NCBI GenBank assembly: GCA_008508345.1
Contig: QNGE01000832.1
Location: 35,196 to 99,195 of the forward strand
Reading direction: 5' to 3'
DNA: 64,000 bases
Source of the DNA: Paragonimus westermani
Taxonomy: Eukaryota; Platyhelminthes; Trematoda; Plagiorchiida; Troglotrematidae
Part shown: one piece after another, positions 48,000 to 60,054 of the stretch
How positions within the stretch are numbered: the stretch's first letter is position 1
How the letters are laid out: every line of letters starts with the position of its first letter
Program-made: the position numbers and the translations under genes
The notes under the pieces: model-generated
What the model was told of the DNA's origin: nothing
Databases searched by the model: none
Seen by the model: only the letters and a program-made list of their open reading frames with translations

Positions 48000-48530
48000 A
48001 GCAGCGAACGACCTTGTAGATGTCTGACAGACATCGTCAGGTTAGTGTTTCCAGTCAGCGGTTTGGATGATCACCAATTCCCCCAACCAGGCAGATAACA
48101 CTTATCAAACTTATCCGATAGAACAATCGTAGCTTTCATAGTCCGTGGCCACGTCATCATCTGGCCGCCTTGTAGTTTATCCCAATCATCAGCAACCACA
48201 CGGAACAATGTGTGTTGTCGCAGACACCGTCAGAAGACGAAGAACGTGATCCAATAAACGAAAAATGCCTTTTCTTCACCTGGATTGTTAGTCACGAACC
48301 TGTACATTTCCCAAATGTGTGTCAGCGCATTGTCACGTCGCTCACACTGTTTGCCTAGTTGACAAAGGCTGTCTTCTGGGTGCAACGTTGGTCCGATATC
48401 GAGCGTCTGGATGTATCTTCCGCACGAATGGGACACGTTTCTGAACCATAGAGAAGAGCTCACCTCACATATGCATTGTAAATCCTACTTTTGCTCGACA
48501 AACAGATATCTTTGCGTCGCCACAAGTGCT
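48000..48530 (-). pseudogene. LINE 3' end (RT C-terminal region)
   Basis: On the minus strand, from about 48520: SRIYNAYVR, LLYGSETCPIRAED in shifting frames, then FVYWITFFVF where intact copies have LRWLGHVLR, then DDWDKLQGGQMMTWPRTMK, and finally CYLPGWG near 48090. The order and spacing match the C-terminus of the endonuclease-RT LINE family (LYGSETWPLR, RWLGHVLR, GGQ-MTW, RLPGWG). It is 5' truncated and broken by stops and frame changes. Confidence 0.65.
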
Positions 48531-48934
48531 AAAGGGAGGCAAATACAGTATGCGTTTTCGCCATCCTTGTGGCCACTTCGTTAAGTATTGCAAGCCAACG
48601 AGATGATACTATCCAGGTGGTTGAAGTGATCTAAATTCTCAGGCGGCATGCCTACAACGATCAAAAGCAGGGTCAGGACCAACCTAACTTTGTAACAACA
48701 GAACATATTCAAGGTGAAAACTGGATGCCTTGCAGACCAGCAATATCATACAATCGGTTCAGCATGGTCTACACGTTCTCTGTAGAACTAAGTGAAGCAA
48801 TGTCGTTCGCGCATTCAATATCAGTCAGCTTACTACTAATGAAGGGAATCCAGAACCAATCGATTCCCAACGGAATAGAGTTGGTTTCAACAATGCGGGG
48901 GTATTAACGTGGTAGCGTGACGATGACAGCTCCC

Positions 48935-49830
48935 ACGTGGTGGTTATTCCGAGACAAATGAGGAAGCTGATAGGAAACTGCCGAGAAATAGCACGCACTG
49001 GATTCATCATGAAGTAGGATTTACTAAAACGAATGGTATAACGGTTGATTATGAAAGAGGATGTGACGGCTTACATACCTGCGTGTCAAAAGTGGGGAGC
49101 TCAGCAGCCCTTAGAGCCGAAGTCTGTCTCCAAAATCAGAGATCTATGTTCGGTGGATACTATGGACCCACTTTCACTGAACGGTCTTGGTAACCAGTAC
49201 GTTCTAGTCATAGCAGAACAACTCATACGCTAGACAGAAGCGACTGGCATTTCAGACTAGAAGGCGCCTAAAGTGAAAGAGACCATAATGAGACAGATCG
49301 TGACAAACCACGGCGAACCAAAAGCTATCTTGACGGACCAGGGGTCATGCTTTGAAAGCCAGGAATGTTGAACCCGCATACAGAAGCTGGAAATCAACTG
49401 CATACGGGCATCATACCACATGCAGACGAATGTACTCACTGAAAGGAAAAACCGAATGATTAAACAATGTTAATCAGCTAAAAGAAAAGACCAGGAGCCT
49501 GTCCCATCAGTACTGTCATTGGCCCACATTGCATCTGTATGGCCGAGCACAAAAGTACCTTCATTTCAGTTGATGTACGACAGAACCCCTCGATTTCCAG
49601 TGGAACAAGGCATGGAAATATTGTCATAGTGCAGTAATTTCACCACGAAATTAGGCAACAGAAGAAGATCCAAACGTGCAGAAACTGAAAGGCAGATCTT
49701 AATACCAGAATGACCGTGATCTGGAAGCGACTATTAGAAAGGCGTGCACGTACTGTGTGGAGTGTGACACCAAGGGGACTGTCGCCCAGTCAAGCATCTA
49801 GATGAAAACTAGCCGTGCAAAATAGTCCCT
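48935..49830 (+). pseudogene. Ty3/gypsy integrase remnant
   Basis: The frame starts near VVIPRQMRKLI and a degraded zinc-binding region, then MKEDVTAYIPACQKWGAQQP (49050-49110), matching the finger-to-core junction M-K-E-D-V-x-x-Y-I-x-x-C-x-x-C. The core follows: CSVDTMDPLSLNGLGNQYVLVI with the first catalytic Asp, then MRQIVTNHGEPKAILTDQGS at 49290-49350 with the second Asp, then SYHMQTNVLTERKNRMIKQC with the Glu. A trailing LMYDRTPRFPVEQGMEIL block completes it. Stops and frameshifts interrupt it. It supplies the domain missing from the copy at 3-5 kb but lies 44 kb away. Confidence 0.7.
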
Positions 49831-49889
49831 GCGTTCACCGTCCACTAGTTCCAGATTATCTTGTGGTGGATGTGTACACATTTTTACAT

Positions 49890-50110
49890 ACCCGCGTCCT
49901 TTTAAGGTGCCAGACTTTCCACAATATATTAGAATAACTTACTCTGGTGCATCAGAATTTCCACGTTGGAATCTCGCCCACGACGGCACGAACGTGACTG
50001 AACCAGCTAACCCAAACGGACAGCCAATCCTAATTCCCACAGTTCGCACTGACTACTTTGATCGAGGAATTGGTACACGTCGCTTGAGGGGTGTCAACAG
50101 CTTTGCTTAA
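49890..50110 (+). CDS. Unrecognised open frame between integrase and transposase remnants
   Basis: 67 or more codons (SGASEFPRWNLAHDGTNVTEP, GIGTRRLRGVNS) with no domain I can name. It may be 3' sequence of the gypsy element or 5' sequence of the transposon. Too short to call a gene with confidence. Confidence 0.15.
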
Positions 50111-50340
50111 TCAGAGCGTGGTTCGTGGTCAAAGTGAAGCACAGATCACCTGATCCGTTCCTACTTCAACAAACTGTGGGCCGTATTGGTTCCTTTGCCC
50201 AGCAGAACGTTGCGAGTGGTTATGAGCGTCTGCGGACCTCACGTCCAATAGGAGTGAGTTTTGAGCTCGTGATAGATGTCGAGCTGAGATGTGAGAGTGA
50301 ACCAGTTTGTGAAAACATTTTCATTAATCCTCTTACATAC

Positions 50341-51426
50341 ATGGCCGGCGGACGAAAACACACTCGTACAAGTCCCGAAATATGCAGATGCATTATCGAG
50401 GCATTCGAAAGGGGCGATGACTGACACACGGTTGTTCCTCTGAACGGAGTCAAGTGTAATACCGCTTACGAGTGGCTTCATGTGGATTGCATCAGTTCTG
50501 AAGCTCAGCCTCGGAAAGTACACACAGGCAAGATACTGACAGAATCAGAGATCGATATGTTGTTGGAGTGGATTTCCGTAGACCTAACGGTTACACTGCA
50601 ATTTTTGCGATCGTGCATCAAGGCTGGGTTTGAGAAGGAGTCAATACTTGAATGGTCGGTACATAACTGTCAAGAGACTGCGCCAAATACTCATTGGCAT
50701 GACCTCGAATATGAATGTGCAATTACGGCGAATTTTTGCTTATCGCCTGAGGGAGTGTTTATGCAAATTCAAAAACTATGTGCTGGATAGATGAGAGGAC
50801 CTTCAACTTGTTTTGTACGAGGCCAGTGAGAAGTTCATTAAAAGGAACAAGGACATACGTCTCTGTAATAAATAGCCAGGGTCGTAATCTTCATTTGATT
50901 GGACCTATGACATCCAGATCGATAGTAAGCTATATGACAAGAAGGGGAGCATGAAACAGCAGCGATTGCAAGGGTTGGCTGCGGACCCTGCCAGGCCAGA
51001 TGGAGATCAGTACATCTATGTCAGACATTGTGTTGGTATGCGATAACGCACCGTGTCACACTGATCTGTAAAGTGTTCACCGGAGCGTTGTATAGTAAAG
51101 GACAACTGTTACGATTGACGCCCTATTCACCAATGTTGAATTCGATTGAGAAAGTCTGGAGCATGGTGAAAGCAGGAGTTAGAAAGCATCTACATGTACA
51201 TCACGGGACGATGGTAAACAAAGATACTCAGAGTGTACAGAATCAAAAGGAGTGGAGAATGCGGGTACTCGAAAGAGTAGTCGTTTGTGCTACGTGCGAC
51301 ATCACCAGAGACTATTGCGCTAGCTTTATTGGTCACGCTGAACGATGTTGCACACAGGCGATGAACGATGAAACTATGGCGTCACAGCCGCAAACGTATC
51401 TCCTCAGTGAACGCACAATGGTCTAG
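50341..51426 (+). pseudogene. DDE transposase pseudogene, IS630/Tc1-mariner superfamily (DDE_3 type)
   Basis: ATG at 50341 begins MAGGRKHTRTSPE, then IEAFERGDD, a helix-turn-helix-like start. The frame is interrupted by TGA at 50422 (probably ancestral Trp) and resumes VVPLNGVKCNTAYEWL and LTVTLQFLRSCIKAGF. After a +1 shift it reads WIDERTFNLFCTR (first Asp), KGTRTYVSVINSQGRNLHLIG, and VLVCDNAPCH at about 51030 (second Asp). After another shift comes LRLTPYSPMLNSIEKVW with the Glu, then EWRMRVLERVV. The three catalytic acidic residues are preserved, with about 35 residues between the second Asp and the Glu. One stop and at least two frameshifts make it inactive. Terminal inverted repeats were not found. 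Confidence 0.8.
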
Positions 51427-51429
51427 TCA

Positions 51430-53055
51430 AATCAACCAAAAATTGGTTTGTTTCCTACCCATCAGAAGCTATTCTTGGGGAAACTAACGCGTGACCCACG
51501 AGTAAGCCTAAATTACGTCAGAATTTCATTTCTCGATTGGATGTTTAAGAACAAATGAGCTACCTGCATAGTTTAGATAACCTAGTGTTTTACGTTCGCG
51601 ACTGAAAATAATAAATGAACCGTTAGCATCTCGCGATATCTTCATTCGTTATTGGCTTGACGATCTCGGTGGTGATGTTGGACGAGTTATAAGTAGACGA
51701 CAGAATACCATACTTCTTCAGTAACGCGCAAAAACCCAAACGACATAGGTGCGGTGAGTCGATTACCAAAGTCACGCCCCTTTCACTGTCAGTTCAGAGC
51801 CGACTAGTCGGTGCACATTGGTCCTGACTATGTGTTTGGAGTATCAGTGTGCACAGTGCAATATAGCCCCCACTATACACGACTGTTGGAAGTCATCTTT
51901 CCCATTACTCTGTCCAAGAGAGTGCGGAATATACATGTTTTGTGCATGGTGATATTCGCGAATACTCGAAAAATGCCGCTTCGGTAAATTTCCCCCAGTA
52001 CTAAGGGCTTGGACTATGAAAACAGATTTAGACACCTAAACGTCATCTCTCAAGAACAAAGAAGATGGAGAGATGACCTTAGTTAAGCATTCAAAATTAT
52101 CAAAGGGTTATCAAACATATCTAGGCTTTTGTTCACCCATAAGAGAAGTTCCGCGCACAGTAAGAAAAAAAATACTAAATTATTGTTGACGTTTGAGCTC
52201 ACTTTTTCTTATTTATCTTCCTTAACAAAGTGGTGAATGTCCGAAACAATTTCCATTCAAAGTTACCCGAGGCTAACGCTGTTGATACATTCAAAAACAA
52301 GCCTGGTAACTCTTGACCTACGGTTTCCCCATAATTTTCTTAGATTAAACGAACAGATAATGTGGCGTTGTTCAACTTTCTGGCTTACTCACTCATTTGA
52401 ATTTTTTTCTTCTAGAAAGTACCCCTGTAGTATTCGTATTAAATACATAATTGCACGGGTTTCACCTTCGTCTCCAGCTCTCCAACCCTGACAATTGATT
52501 GTCCGAGTACAACGGATAGGACAACATTTGCAATGATCATATACACTAAGATCGCCGTACTTGATAAAGTCTATTTTTCCAACCCCGTGTCATTAAACTT
52601 TATGATTTTCCACAGCGGTAAAGTGAAGCTGATGTAACGCGCCTTTCCCTTGCCAAACGTCATAATACTGCTTGACTGCTAGACCTGGGTTCCTGCTATG
52701 CGGCTTCCCCCAGTCTATTTGCGCGGAGACAAGAAAGACACGGTCGCGGTAAACACAGTATTACCAAAAACCAGTTCGACCAAATGAATGAAATGCCTGT
52801 AAATATATATCATGGAATAGTGATGAGTCACCGTCTACTTGTCTAGGCCACTTCGTTTCCAAGTGGCCAAGTAAAGCCAAATCCATAGGCTTTAGTTTCT
52901 CGGGCTGGCGTGACACCCCCACTCACTTGCACCTAGTGCTTTGTTGCTGTCTGATTTCGTCAGCCGTCGCCGCGGCCCTGGATGGTTTGAAATGATGACT
53001 GATTTCATCACCGATGTCCTGACTAGATTGTTTTGGTGATTTTGCCTCCTAACAG
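51430..53055. other. No recognisable gene
   Basis: Short frames only. A strong-looking acceptor (TTGAATTTTTTTCTTCTAG) ends at 52417, but no frame after it reaches a convincing donor. Confidence 0.35.
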
Positions 53056-53192
53056 AAGCACCGCCTTCTCTGGTTACTGGAGAATGGTGAGATCTTGGAA
53101 ATCGCAGGTGCAAGAAAATGGATGTCTTTAATTCAAGTCACAAGTCCTGTGAACCGAACTAAACCGCGAGATCCTCGCAGTACCGCACTGGG
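53056..53192 (+). CDS. Candidate internal exon of a second plus-strand gene
   Basis: It lies between a strong acceptor (TTGTTTTGGTGATTTTGCCTCCTAACAG) and a good donor (GCACTGG then GTGAGTAT). Only one of the three frames is open across it: HRLLWLLENGEILEIAG, ARKWMSLIQVTSPVN, PRDPRSTALG. It enters in phase 0 and leaves in phase 2. The next segment, after a 60-nt intron, continues in the right phase. No domain is recognised and no upstream partner was found. An alternative 3' end of the gene at 46.5 kb is also phase-compatible. Confidence 0.45.
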
Positions 53193-53252
53193 TGAGTATA
53201 GTGAAATGTAACACAAGTGTCTGACTGGACTGTTGTGAATGATTCATATCAG

Positions 53253-53463
53253 TTTTAGGCCCGTATACCCACAAGCGACCTTGTACAACATGTGTAATTT
53301 ATTACCGCACACACACTACGACCAAGTTACCGTAGCCAGTACCGCGCAATTTCGAGTTTGTATCCCATGGCTTCGTTTGAAAATAATTGGTCATTCAGAA
53401 GAACTGCGTTCGAAACAGACCCCACTTTGTGATTCCAGTAGTGTTATGAGTGCTGGACAATAA
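53253..53463 (+). CDS. Candidate terminal exon paired with 53056-53192
   Basis: After acceptor GATTCATATCAG (ending 53252), one base completes the Gly codon left by the previous exon. Sixty-nine codons then read to TAA (FRPVYPQATLYNMCNLLPH, FRVCIPWLRLKIIGHSEE, CDSSSVMSAG). Only this phase is open. Oddly, a good donor (GCAA then GTGAGT) lies nine bases after the stop and a strong acceptor (CCATTTTTCAG) 40 nt later. That could be a 3' UTR mini-intron, or a sign that the stop is a mutation. Confidence 0.4.
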
Positions 53464-54349
53464 TTTGCAAGTGAGTATAGGGTTTCATAATATTCACGAC
53501 CATTTTTCAGAAGAATGAACTGTAAACTTTAGTCCAGAACAAGACTGCCTTAGAACCGGAAACGCTGTGCCGCCGACTCATACCGAACTAGCTTGGGGCA
53601 GGGGTTCACATAAAGCACATGCTTGTCAATCAGTGGATTGATGGGATGAGCTTGCAGTGAACAGCTGAAGATGCGCCGAACCAACCACAGCAGATGACTG
53701 ACGAAGACATCATTCACGTAAATTGCTCGTGTGAAGGAAGTTTTATTGTCTGCCAAATTCGTTCCTTGATGTATCCTGTTACTGCTGCCGTTTAAAATAT
53801 CCGCGAGTTTCCGACGACGTTGACCTTGTGGATTAATGTACAATTAAGCAAGAACGGCGAAACCATTGAATAATTCGAGGAAATACTTCAGGTCACCAGA
53901 ACTCAGCAAAGAAAGAATTATGAGAAGCTCCGCATACTTATATGCTGACAAAATCAGGCACGAACAACTCGGTACACCTGCTTCCGCTTCCTAATCGAAT
54001 GATCTCTACTAGACAGCCGACCTCCTTCAATCTTACTTTAAACAGCAGAATGTGAGAGACATCCAAATGTCAAGGAAAAGATGTCCCTGTAGCCAACTTG
54101 ACAGTTGTGGTAATAACAGCCTGGGCTATTGTTAGGGGCCGTTACAATATGCGTATAATCAAAGGCGATGTCTGCCCACATACGCGGTAGGCGAAGCAGA
54201 AGTCTACTCGTGGTTTTCTGTACGAATACGTATGTGGCTGAACACTGAAACTTTCCTATAAAATCCTGGTGCAAAAAAATTAGTAGGCTGCTGAATCGGC
54301 TGGTCACCAAAGATCAGGAGGACATCAACAGCTTGCCACAACAAGACAG

Positions 54350-54516
54350 ATGCAGAATGCTACTGGACAACCGATCTTCACCAACAAGTGTAAATGGGTT
54401 GTCAGAGGAATTTCTGAAGCACTGCGGTCCAGTTTTAGAACGTCATTCGCCTCAGTCAGTTCACTCTGTCTAGGAGCAGGAAGCAATCCCTGAAGAGTTC
54501 AACGATACCCTAATCG
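54350..54516 (+). pseudogene. Diverged LINE RT fragment left of an assembly N
   Basis: It corresponds to 29731-29898 of the LINE at 28-30 kb with scattered substitutions, for example a TAG where that copy reads CAA in the stretch GCCAAGGAG. It stops abruptly at TAATCG followed by TCCCCCT and N. It is followed immediately by a second copy of the same segment. Confidence 0.75.
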
Positions 54517-54523
54517 TCCCCCT

Positions 54524-54524
54524 N
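54524..54524. other. Ambiguous base N at a repeat junction
   Basis: A single N lies between two tandem copies of the same LINE segment. The position strongly suggests a scaffold join or local gap fill, not a simple uncalled base. Confidence 0.9.
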
Positions 54525-54901
54525 CTTCACCAACAAGTGTAAACGGGTTGTCGGAGGAATTTCTGAAACACTGCGGTCCAGTTTTAGAACGTCATTTGCC
54601 CCAGTCAGTTCACTCTGCCAAGGAGCAGGAAGCAATCCCTGAAGAGTTCAACGATACCCTAATCGAGGAGCAGTGTAGACTTCGGGTGAGTCACAGTACG
54701 ATTGAAGTGATGTTCGTTGCTTTCCAGATTCAGAAAAAGTACCGTGAACGCGACCAGTCGCTGTGTGCCCTCTTTGTGGATTTCATCAAGGTCTTTAGAT
54801 TCACGAGCCATGAGACATTGTGGACGGTGCTTCGGATGTTTGGATGTCCGCCTTAATTCGTTAATGTAGTCAACCTTTTGCATGCGGGTATGTGAGCACT
54901 G
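54525..54901 (+). pseudogene. LINE RT fragment identical to 29758-30134
   Basis: I read all 377 bases against 29758-30134 and saw no difference and no indel. The match begins at the base after the N and ends at GAGCACTG. The predicted peptide (CRLRVSHSTIEVMFVAF, LCALFVDFIKVFRF) is the same in both. Exact identity between two otherwise decayed, stop-containing copies is unexpected. Confidence 0.9.
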
Positions 54902-54904
54902 GTG

Positions 54905-57900
54905 ATATGCGCATTTTCACTAACGTAAAACTATTTATTTTCTAACAGGCCACAAAACTCTGGGGGCGGTGTGGAAGCTCAATACCGAACGGTTGGCCGC
55001 TTGCGCAGCTTTCGAGTATTCGACAACCCAATACGGCCAAGTTCTTCGACAATGCGCAGGCTGTTGTTTTAGTTTGATAGTGCGCTGTTTGCACATAACG
55101 AAGGGAAACTCCAACAGGTAATCGTGGCTTTCGTGATAATGACATCCACATTTGATTCGAATACCGACAAGTGTCTCCAGACGGTGGTGCTGCGTCTGCA
55201 AATGGAATCCGCATCAATGCAGAAATTGTACATAGATGTATAGACCTCTGCCATCCAGGTTAGCAATCTGCTGAAGGATCTGTCCGCGAGCCGTCAGTTG
55301 CCAACCCGTGTGCCGAAGGCTAGGCTTACTCCGCACGGAATGCATCCGTTCCTACGATATTCGGCTTTGTATTGACATTTAATCTACCGGTAGGCTACAG
55401 CCTTACTAGACAGCCGAGTAAATGGAAATATCCACCGATGCTAGGAAGATATGGGTAGCCTCAGAACTATGCCAGAGACATTGTACCTGTAATGCTCATG
55501 TGAAACACAACACGAAAACTTTCGAATCCCTGGGGTTTACCGCATCCAATAATGAAAAGGCCGAATTAAACACATCTTTAATCGTGTTAAGTAATCAGAA
55601 AGTATTATGAATCCTCCGAACTCAGCCAACCATCTTTCGAATAAAGTCAAGAAGTACACCACAAAGTGCAAGTGTGCTCCGACGAATGCCTGATGCATAA
55701 CGATTGTGGCAAAGAGTTGTTCAGTAGGACACAATCTTTGTTGCCCGTTTCGAATGTACACATCGTTGACCATGCGTTCATTTTTAAAACGGGTTTCGAG
55801 TCTACGGTGCGGTTAGGTTTTCGATTAGTCATCTGGAAGTTATGTATTGCCGATCTCTGCCAGCCACTTATCACCTGTTCGATCGATCAGTTTCAATGAA
55901 AATGGCCTGATCAATTTCTTCTGTTATTCGTGATCCACTTTTATGGTATTTGATCGCTTTCAAAGACGAATTTGAAACACGTTCACCAAATGTTGGATTA
56001 CCCACTTCTGCGGACTGCTGTCCATCATATAACGATCACAAATGTCATTATTCTACAGTTCCTTCATCTACAGAGTTCGCGCGAAATGCAAAACCGAATT
56101 TTTTAGGGGAACCCACAGTCGTAGTCATTACACAAACCCATGCAAAAACGAATTGGCCAAACATACTGATCATGTATTCACCTATCAATTCATTCGTTAT
56201 ATGCTCTTTCACACGCTTACCAAGCAAACCCATCGTTCCAGTTCAGTACATTTGGCCAGTGCTACTCCCCGTTCGAGGACCAACCTGAGGTGTTCTTATT
56301 CTAATGCACTTCGCTCGTATGCACGTAGACAAAGTGCGAACATTGCTAATTACGTACACTATCGCATACGTACGTGAGACCGAAAGTACCCTCTATCGAG
56401 TCTACTTGAAGAAGAGAAACACGAACAAACAAAAGTGAAAGATAAGTCGTCGAGGTTGTTCCCTACTCCAAATCAGACTCGCATGATCAACCTATCAAGT
56501 AGGCACAAAATGACAGTCGAACTTAGTTGTACTCTGTGAAGCCACATTGTAATCCGCTCTCTAAGTGGTCATTAGGTTTCTGGTTTTTGGTCTACCATAA
56601 CAGAACAACTCGTTTGGACGGGCTGTTGATGTGTGAAGTGCAACAAAGGGAACAAATAGAACAAACTAATCAGAAAATGTCAACAAAAAACATGCACACT
56701 GGTGGAGAACAAGTTTCGAGATGCATGGCAGTTTCGAATTTCTATGTAAGACCGGCCGACCTGAAGCAACCATCCACAGAGAACGCAGGCATCTTTTAGT
56801 GACAGTAAAACCGAACCTTCTTAGTTCCAGTCTCTTTGTGGGTGAACTTACTAATTTTTTGTCATCCTTCCGCATATTGTGATGTTGCTCAATCAACTTG
56901 AGAAGCCGATCAGAGAGTCGTATGTGTACTCTGACGTGAATAATCCGGACAGGTAAGCTGAGATGAACTCTGTGTTGATGACTGAAGTGCAGGTGGTCGG
57001 ACATAGACAATACAGCATACACACGCACACACTTATGTCGCATAGTGCGGTGGTAATCAAACAACCAGATAGTACGGAAGATGGATTGTTCTATGCATAC
57101 TTGGTGGGCCACCTACGCCAGTTGGTGTGAATAAAGAGGACAGTCTCGGAAATCGACCCTTTACATGATTTACCCGTGCGTCTGATTGGTGTGTATTTCC
57201 CGTGGGGGGGGGAGGATGGGTTTACGTGTACAGGACATTGTTAGCTCTAGGCTCGAATAGCGGCTAAAGTGGGTGAGCAACAAAGGCATTTATTAATCAT
57301 TTATTAATCACTGTGTTAAGTATTTCTTTGCTTGCAGTTGTTACACTAAATGATGTTCCCTACCACGTGAGCCATAGGTTGAGCTGAATTTTGTAGCGGT
57401 ACGGTTAGCTGTGGCCGCGCCCGCAACCGTGCTACTGCCAATCGGCGTCGTAACCTCTAGATTATCTCATTTGTGGGCGGATATGGTGCCTTAACAGAGA
57501 GGAACAATAGTAACAGGAAAATGAAAAATAGTGTGAAAAAATGGAGAAACCATATGAAATCAAGTTAACCGGAACGCTTTGAGAAGGCGAACCGTGTCAG
57601 ACAAGCAGGCCCAATTATCGGAGATAGTTGTGCACTTTCGGTCAAGCTGATAAGAATACCAATATAAAAGTGGTTTAGACTTAAGACTGAACAACAAAAA
57701 GCATTTTAAACTGGTCACTTACGCAACTTCACACTCAACCCGGAAGAGAGCAACCGGCACGGTGACGGGCGTGTGACATTGGAATCGATCGGATTCAGTT
57801 TATTCCTAACTTTGGTAAGCATTTCGGCCAATCGCTGTCATGTCTATTACCTATCGATCGTCGCGTTAACCAATCATCCACCCGTTTTCTACCACAGCTT

Positions 57901-59690
57901 AGCTTTGGAAGCCGATTGGCTGATGTTACAGAGAACCACAATAATTTATGGACCGCGGAAATGATATCATTTGAAGCTTCAACCTCAACTCAAAACGGAT
58001 CCTTCCCTGAGGGATTCAGAAACTGTACTGTTCTGGACTTTTTACCACACAATGCGTCCATCATTGCTTTCCGGTTTGATACAAGTCAACGACACCGTTC
58101 CGTCACCATGAGACATTGAACATGACGAACACAACGGTAACGAAATTGGTCCATGCAAGAGTTCGGTTGAAACTAAGTTGACCAACCAAATGTAGGATCA
58201 CGTGAGTCAGGCTTGCAAATGGGAACCGGAAACCGCGCCATTTGGAGCAGCGTTGTTCAAACTGTGACTCTGCTGAAAGCTCGCAGAGCACGATATAACG
58301 CATCCACTGTATCAAGCAGGATCGCCAGATTTCAGCACTGTTTGGGTTTGCGCGCTTGAGGTATCGTGAATCGCCGTTCGCATGGCGATGTCCGCTGGCT
58401 GAGTCAAACGATTCCGTCACTGGTTGTTTCGATCGCAAATTTTACCATCTGGCCCCTGACAGATACCACAGTGGGTGACTAGCCGCTTAGGTTTGGGAAA
58501 TAATATGCACGTTGACCTCATACAGTACGGTGTAACAATCATCGGAGCTGGACACAATAATGCATTTCTCCACGGCTTCCAGAGTAGTTCGATCAATTAA
58601 CAAGAACATGACCTGGATGGCTAAATGAACGACGAATAATCTGTTGATGACTTGCAGGGAACTTGTAAGGACGTGTGAGGAACAGCAACAGTCAAATTGC
58701 TTTGTGGCTAGGGTTAGTCTGCTATCTGGTTCAGTCTACACACATCAATAGGGATGCCGTTCTTCTAAACACGCACTTGTTACATCTTGCCTCCTTAGCT
58801 TATGTACTTATTAACCCTTATTTCTCACTCGTTCTGAGCTTATTGCTGTAAGATACGGGCCGAACTGATTGATTGATACAGGTTAATTGTAACACTTGAA
58901 CTGTTAGGATCGAAGGCCATGTATACTTGGTAGCTATCGGAAAACAGAAGGTTGGGTTGTCCAGACATTGAGTTGCCAATGCGTTGCAGTCTGCTGGAAA
59001 GGCTTTGAGAAGATGGATTATCTGAAGGGTGATGACTACTACCACGTTTCGTAGACTTGGGTGACAGAAAAGGAGACCTAATCGGGAAAACAAGAAATTG
59101 GTAGGGACAACAAAAGCAAGTTCACGAGAGCCGTTGAAGTCTACAAAGTGTCCAATGGGGCATGAAGTCGTAACGCAGTGTGCTGTCGACGCCATTTTAG
59201 TTTTCGTTTGCTTAAGTTGTGTGCATGTCTTACTGAACCTCTGGCTCACTTTTGTTTCTGTTATCTCCATTCACATGACTATCGCTGGAACTCATACTCC
59301 TGAGGAACGCTGTCCCACGGTGCCGCCATGTTGCACAAAGTGGGTTCACGAGTGTACACAAAACCAGAACGTCCAGCTTGCCAGTTACAAAGCCTCCGTT
59401 GATCGGCGTGATCATCAAACGTGAGCTTAACCAAACATGTGGCTATGTAGGACAAACAGCAAACTAGGTTGGATTTGTGTCCAGCATCGAAAGTTTGAAA
59501 TTGGTTGAAGTCCGTACATGGAACCAAACGTCAGGTGTCTTCGTGAGTCAGTTACATGATGGTACATCATGACTTAAGATGTTTGCGTAAACTGCACCTG
59601 TTCCAACCTGGACGTATTATTTTCTACAAAATGTTGATATTACCCTCATCATCATGGACAGCAATACGTCAGTGGTTCACACTGATACTT
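54905..59690. other. No confidently recognised gene
   Basis: Frames up to 150 codons occur (59270-58818 minus; 57112-56666 minus), but none has a known domain. A run of nine G lies at 57204-57212. CCAAT boxes cluster at 57820-57930. A small direct repeat, CATTTATTAAT, lies twice near 57290-57310. The minus-strand frame at 58438-58103 looks repeat-derived but could not be placed. Confidence 0.35.
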
Positions 59691-59695
59691 AACAA

Positions 59696-60050
59696 TCAAA
59701 CAATCATGAAGGGAAAGCAAATCCTATATTGGAAGAAGGGGGCGGGAAGGGACCTAACTACGTCTATATTCAAACAACCAGGCTGCAAGTGAGAGTAAGG
59801 CGTCATCAACAAGACAGCTTCCTTTCGGCTNTACTCACACGCTGGTGCCACCCGATACAAGCGATTGCACGCAGACATCGGTGGTCAAATACTTGAAGAC
59901 GTTTCACGTACTCTACCCTGAGCGGCCAGGTCTCGCTGCCGCAAAGTAATACGGCCCTCACCATTGTCTTATATACACGACCTTTAAGCTTCAGAGAAAT
60001 TGTGATGGAAATCTCGATTAACCGATTATCCAAACCCTAACACAACATAA
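59696..60050 (-). pseudogene. LINE 3' end with an internal N
   Basis: The minus-strand frame from 60033 reads LKGRVYKTMVRAVLLCGSETWPLRVEYVKRL in successive pieces, then VFDHRCLRAIACIGWHQRVS. This matches the endonuclease-RT LINE C-terminus (K-G-R-V-Y, A-V-L-L-Y-G-S-E-T-W-P-L-R, V-F-D-H-R-C-L-R). The frame ends soon after an N at 59831. It is 5' truncated at about 60050, as LINE copies often are. The following block (RWLGHVLR) is not seen. Confidence 0.75.
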
Positions 60051-60054
60051 GATC

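Noticed and set aside
57204..57212. G-quadruplex
   Set aside because: A single run of nine G without further G-tracts nearby does not meet the usual four-tract pattern.
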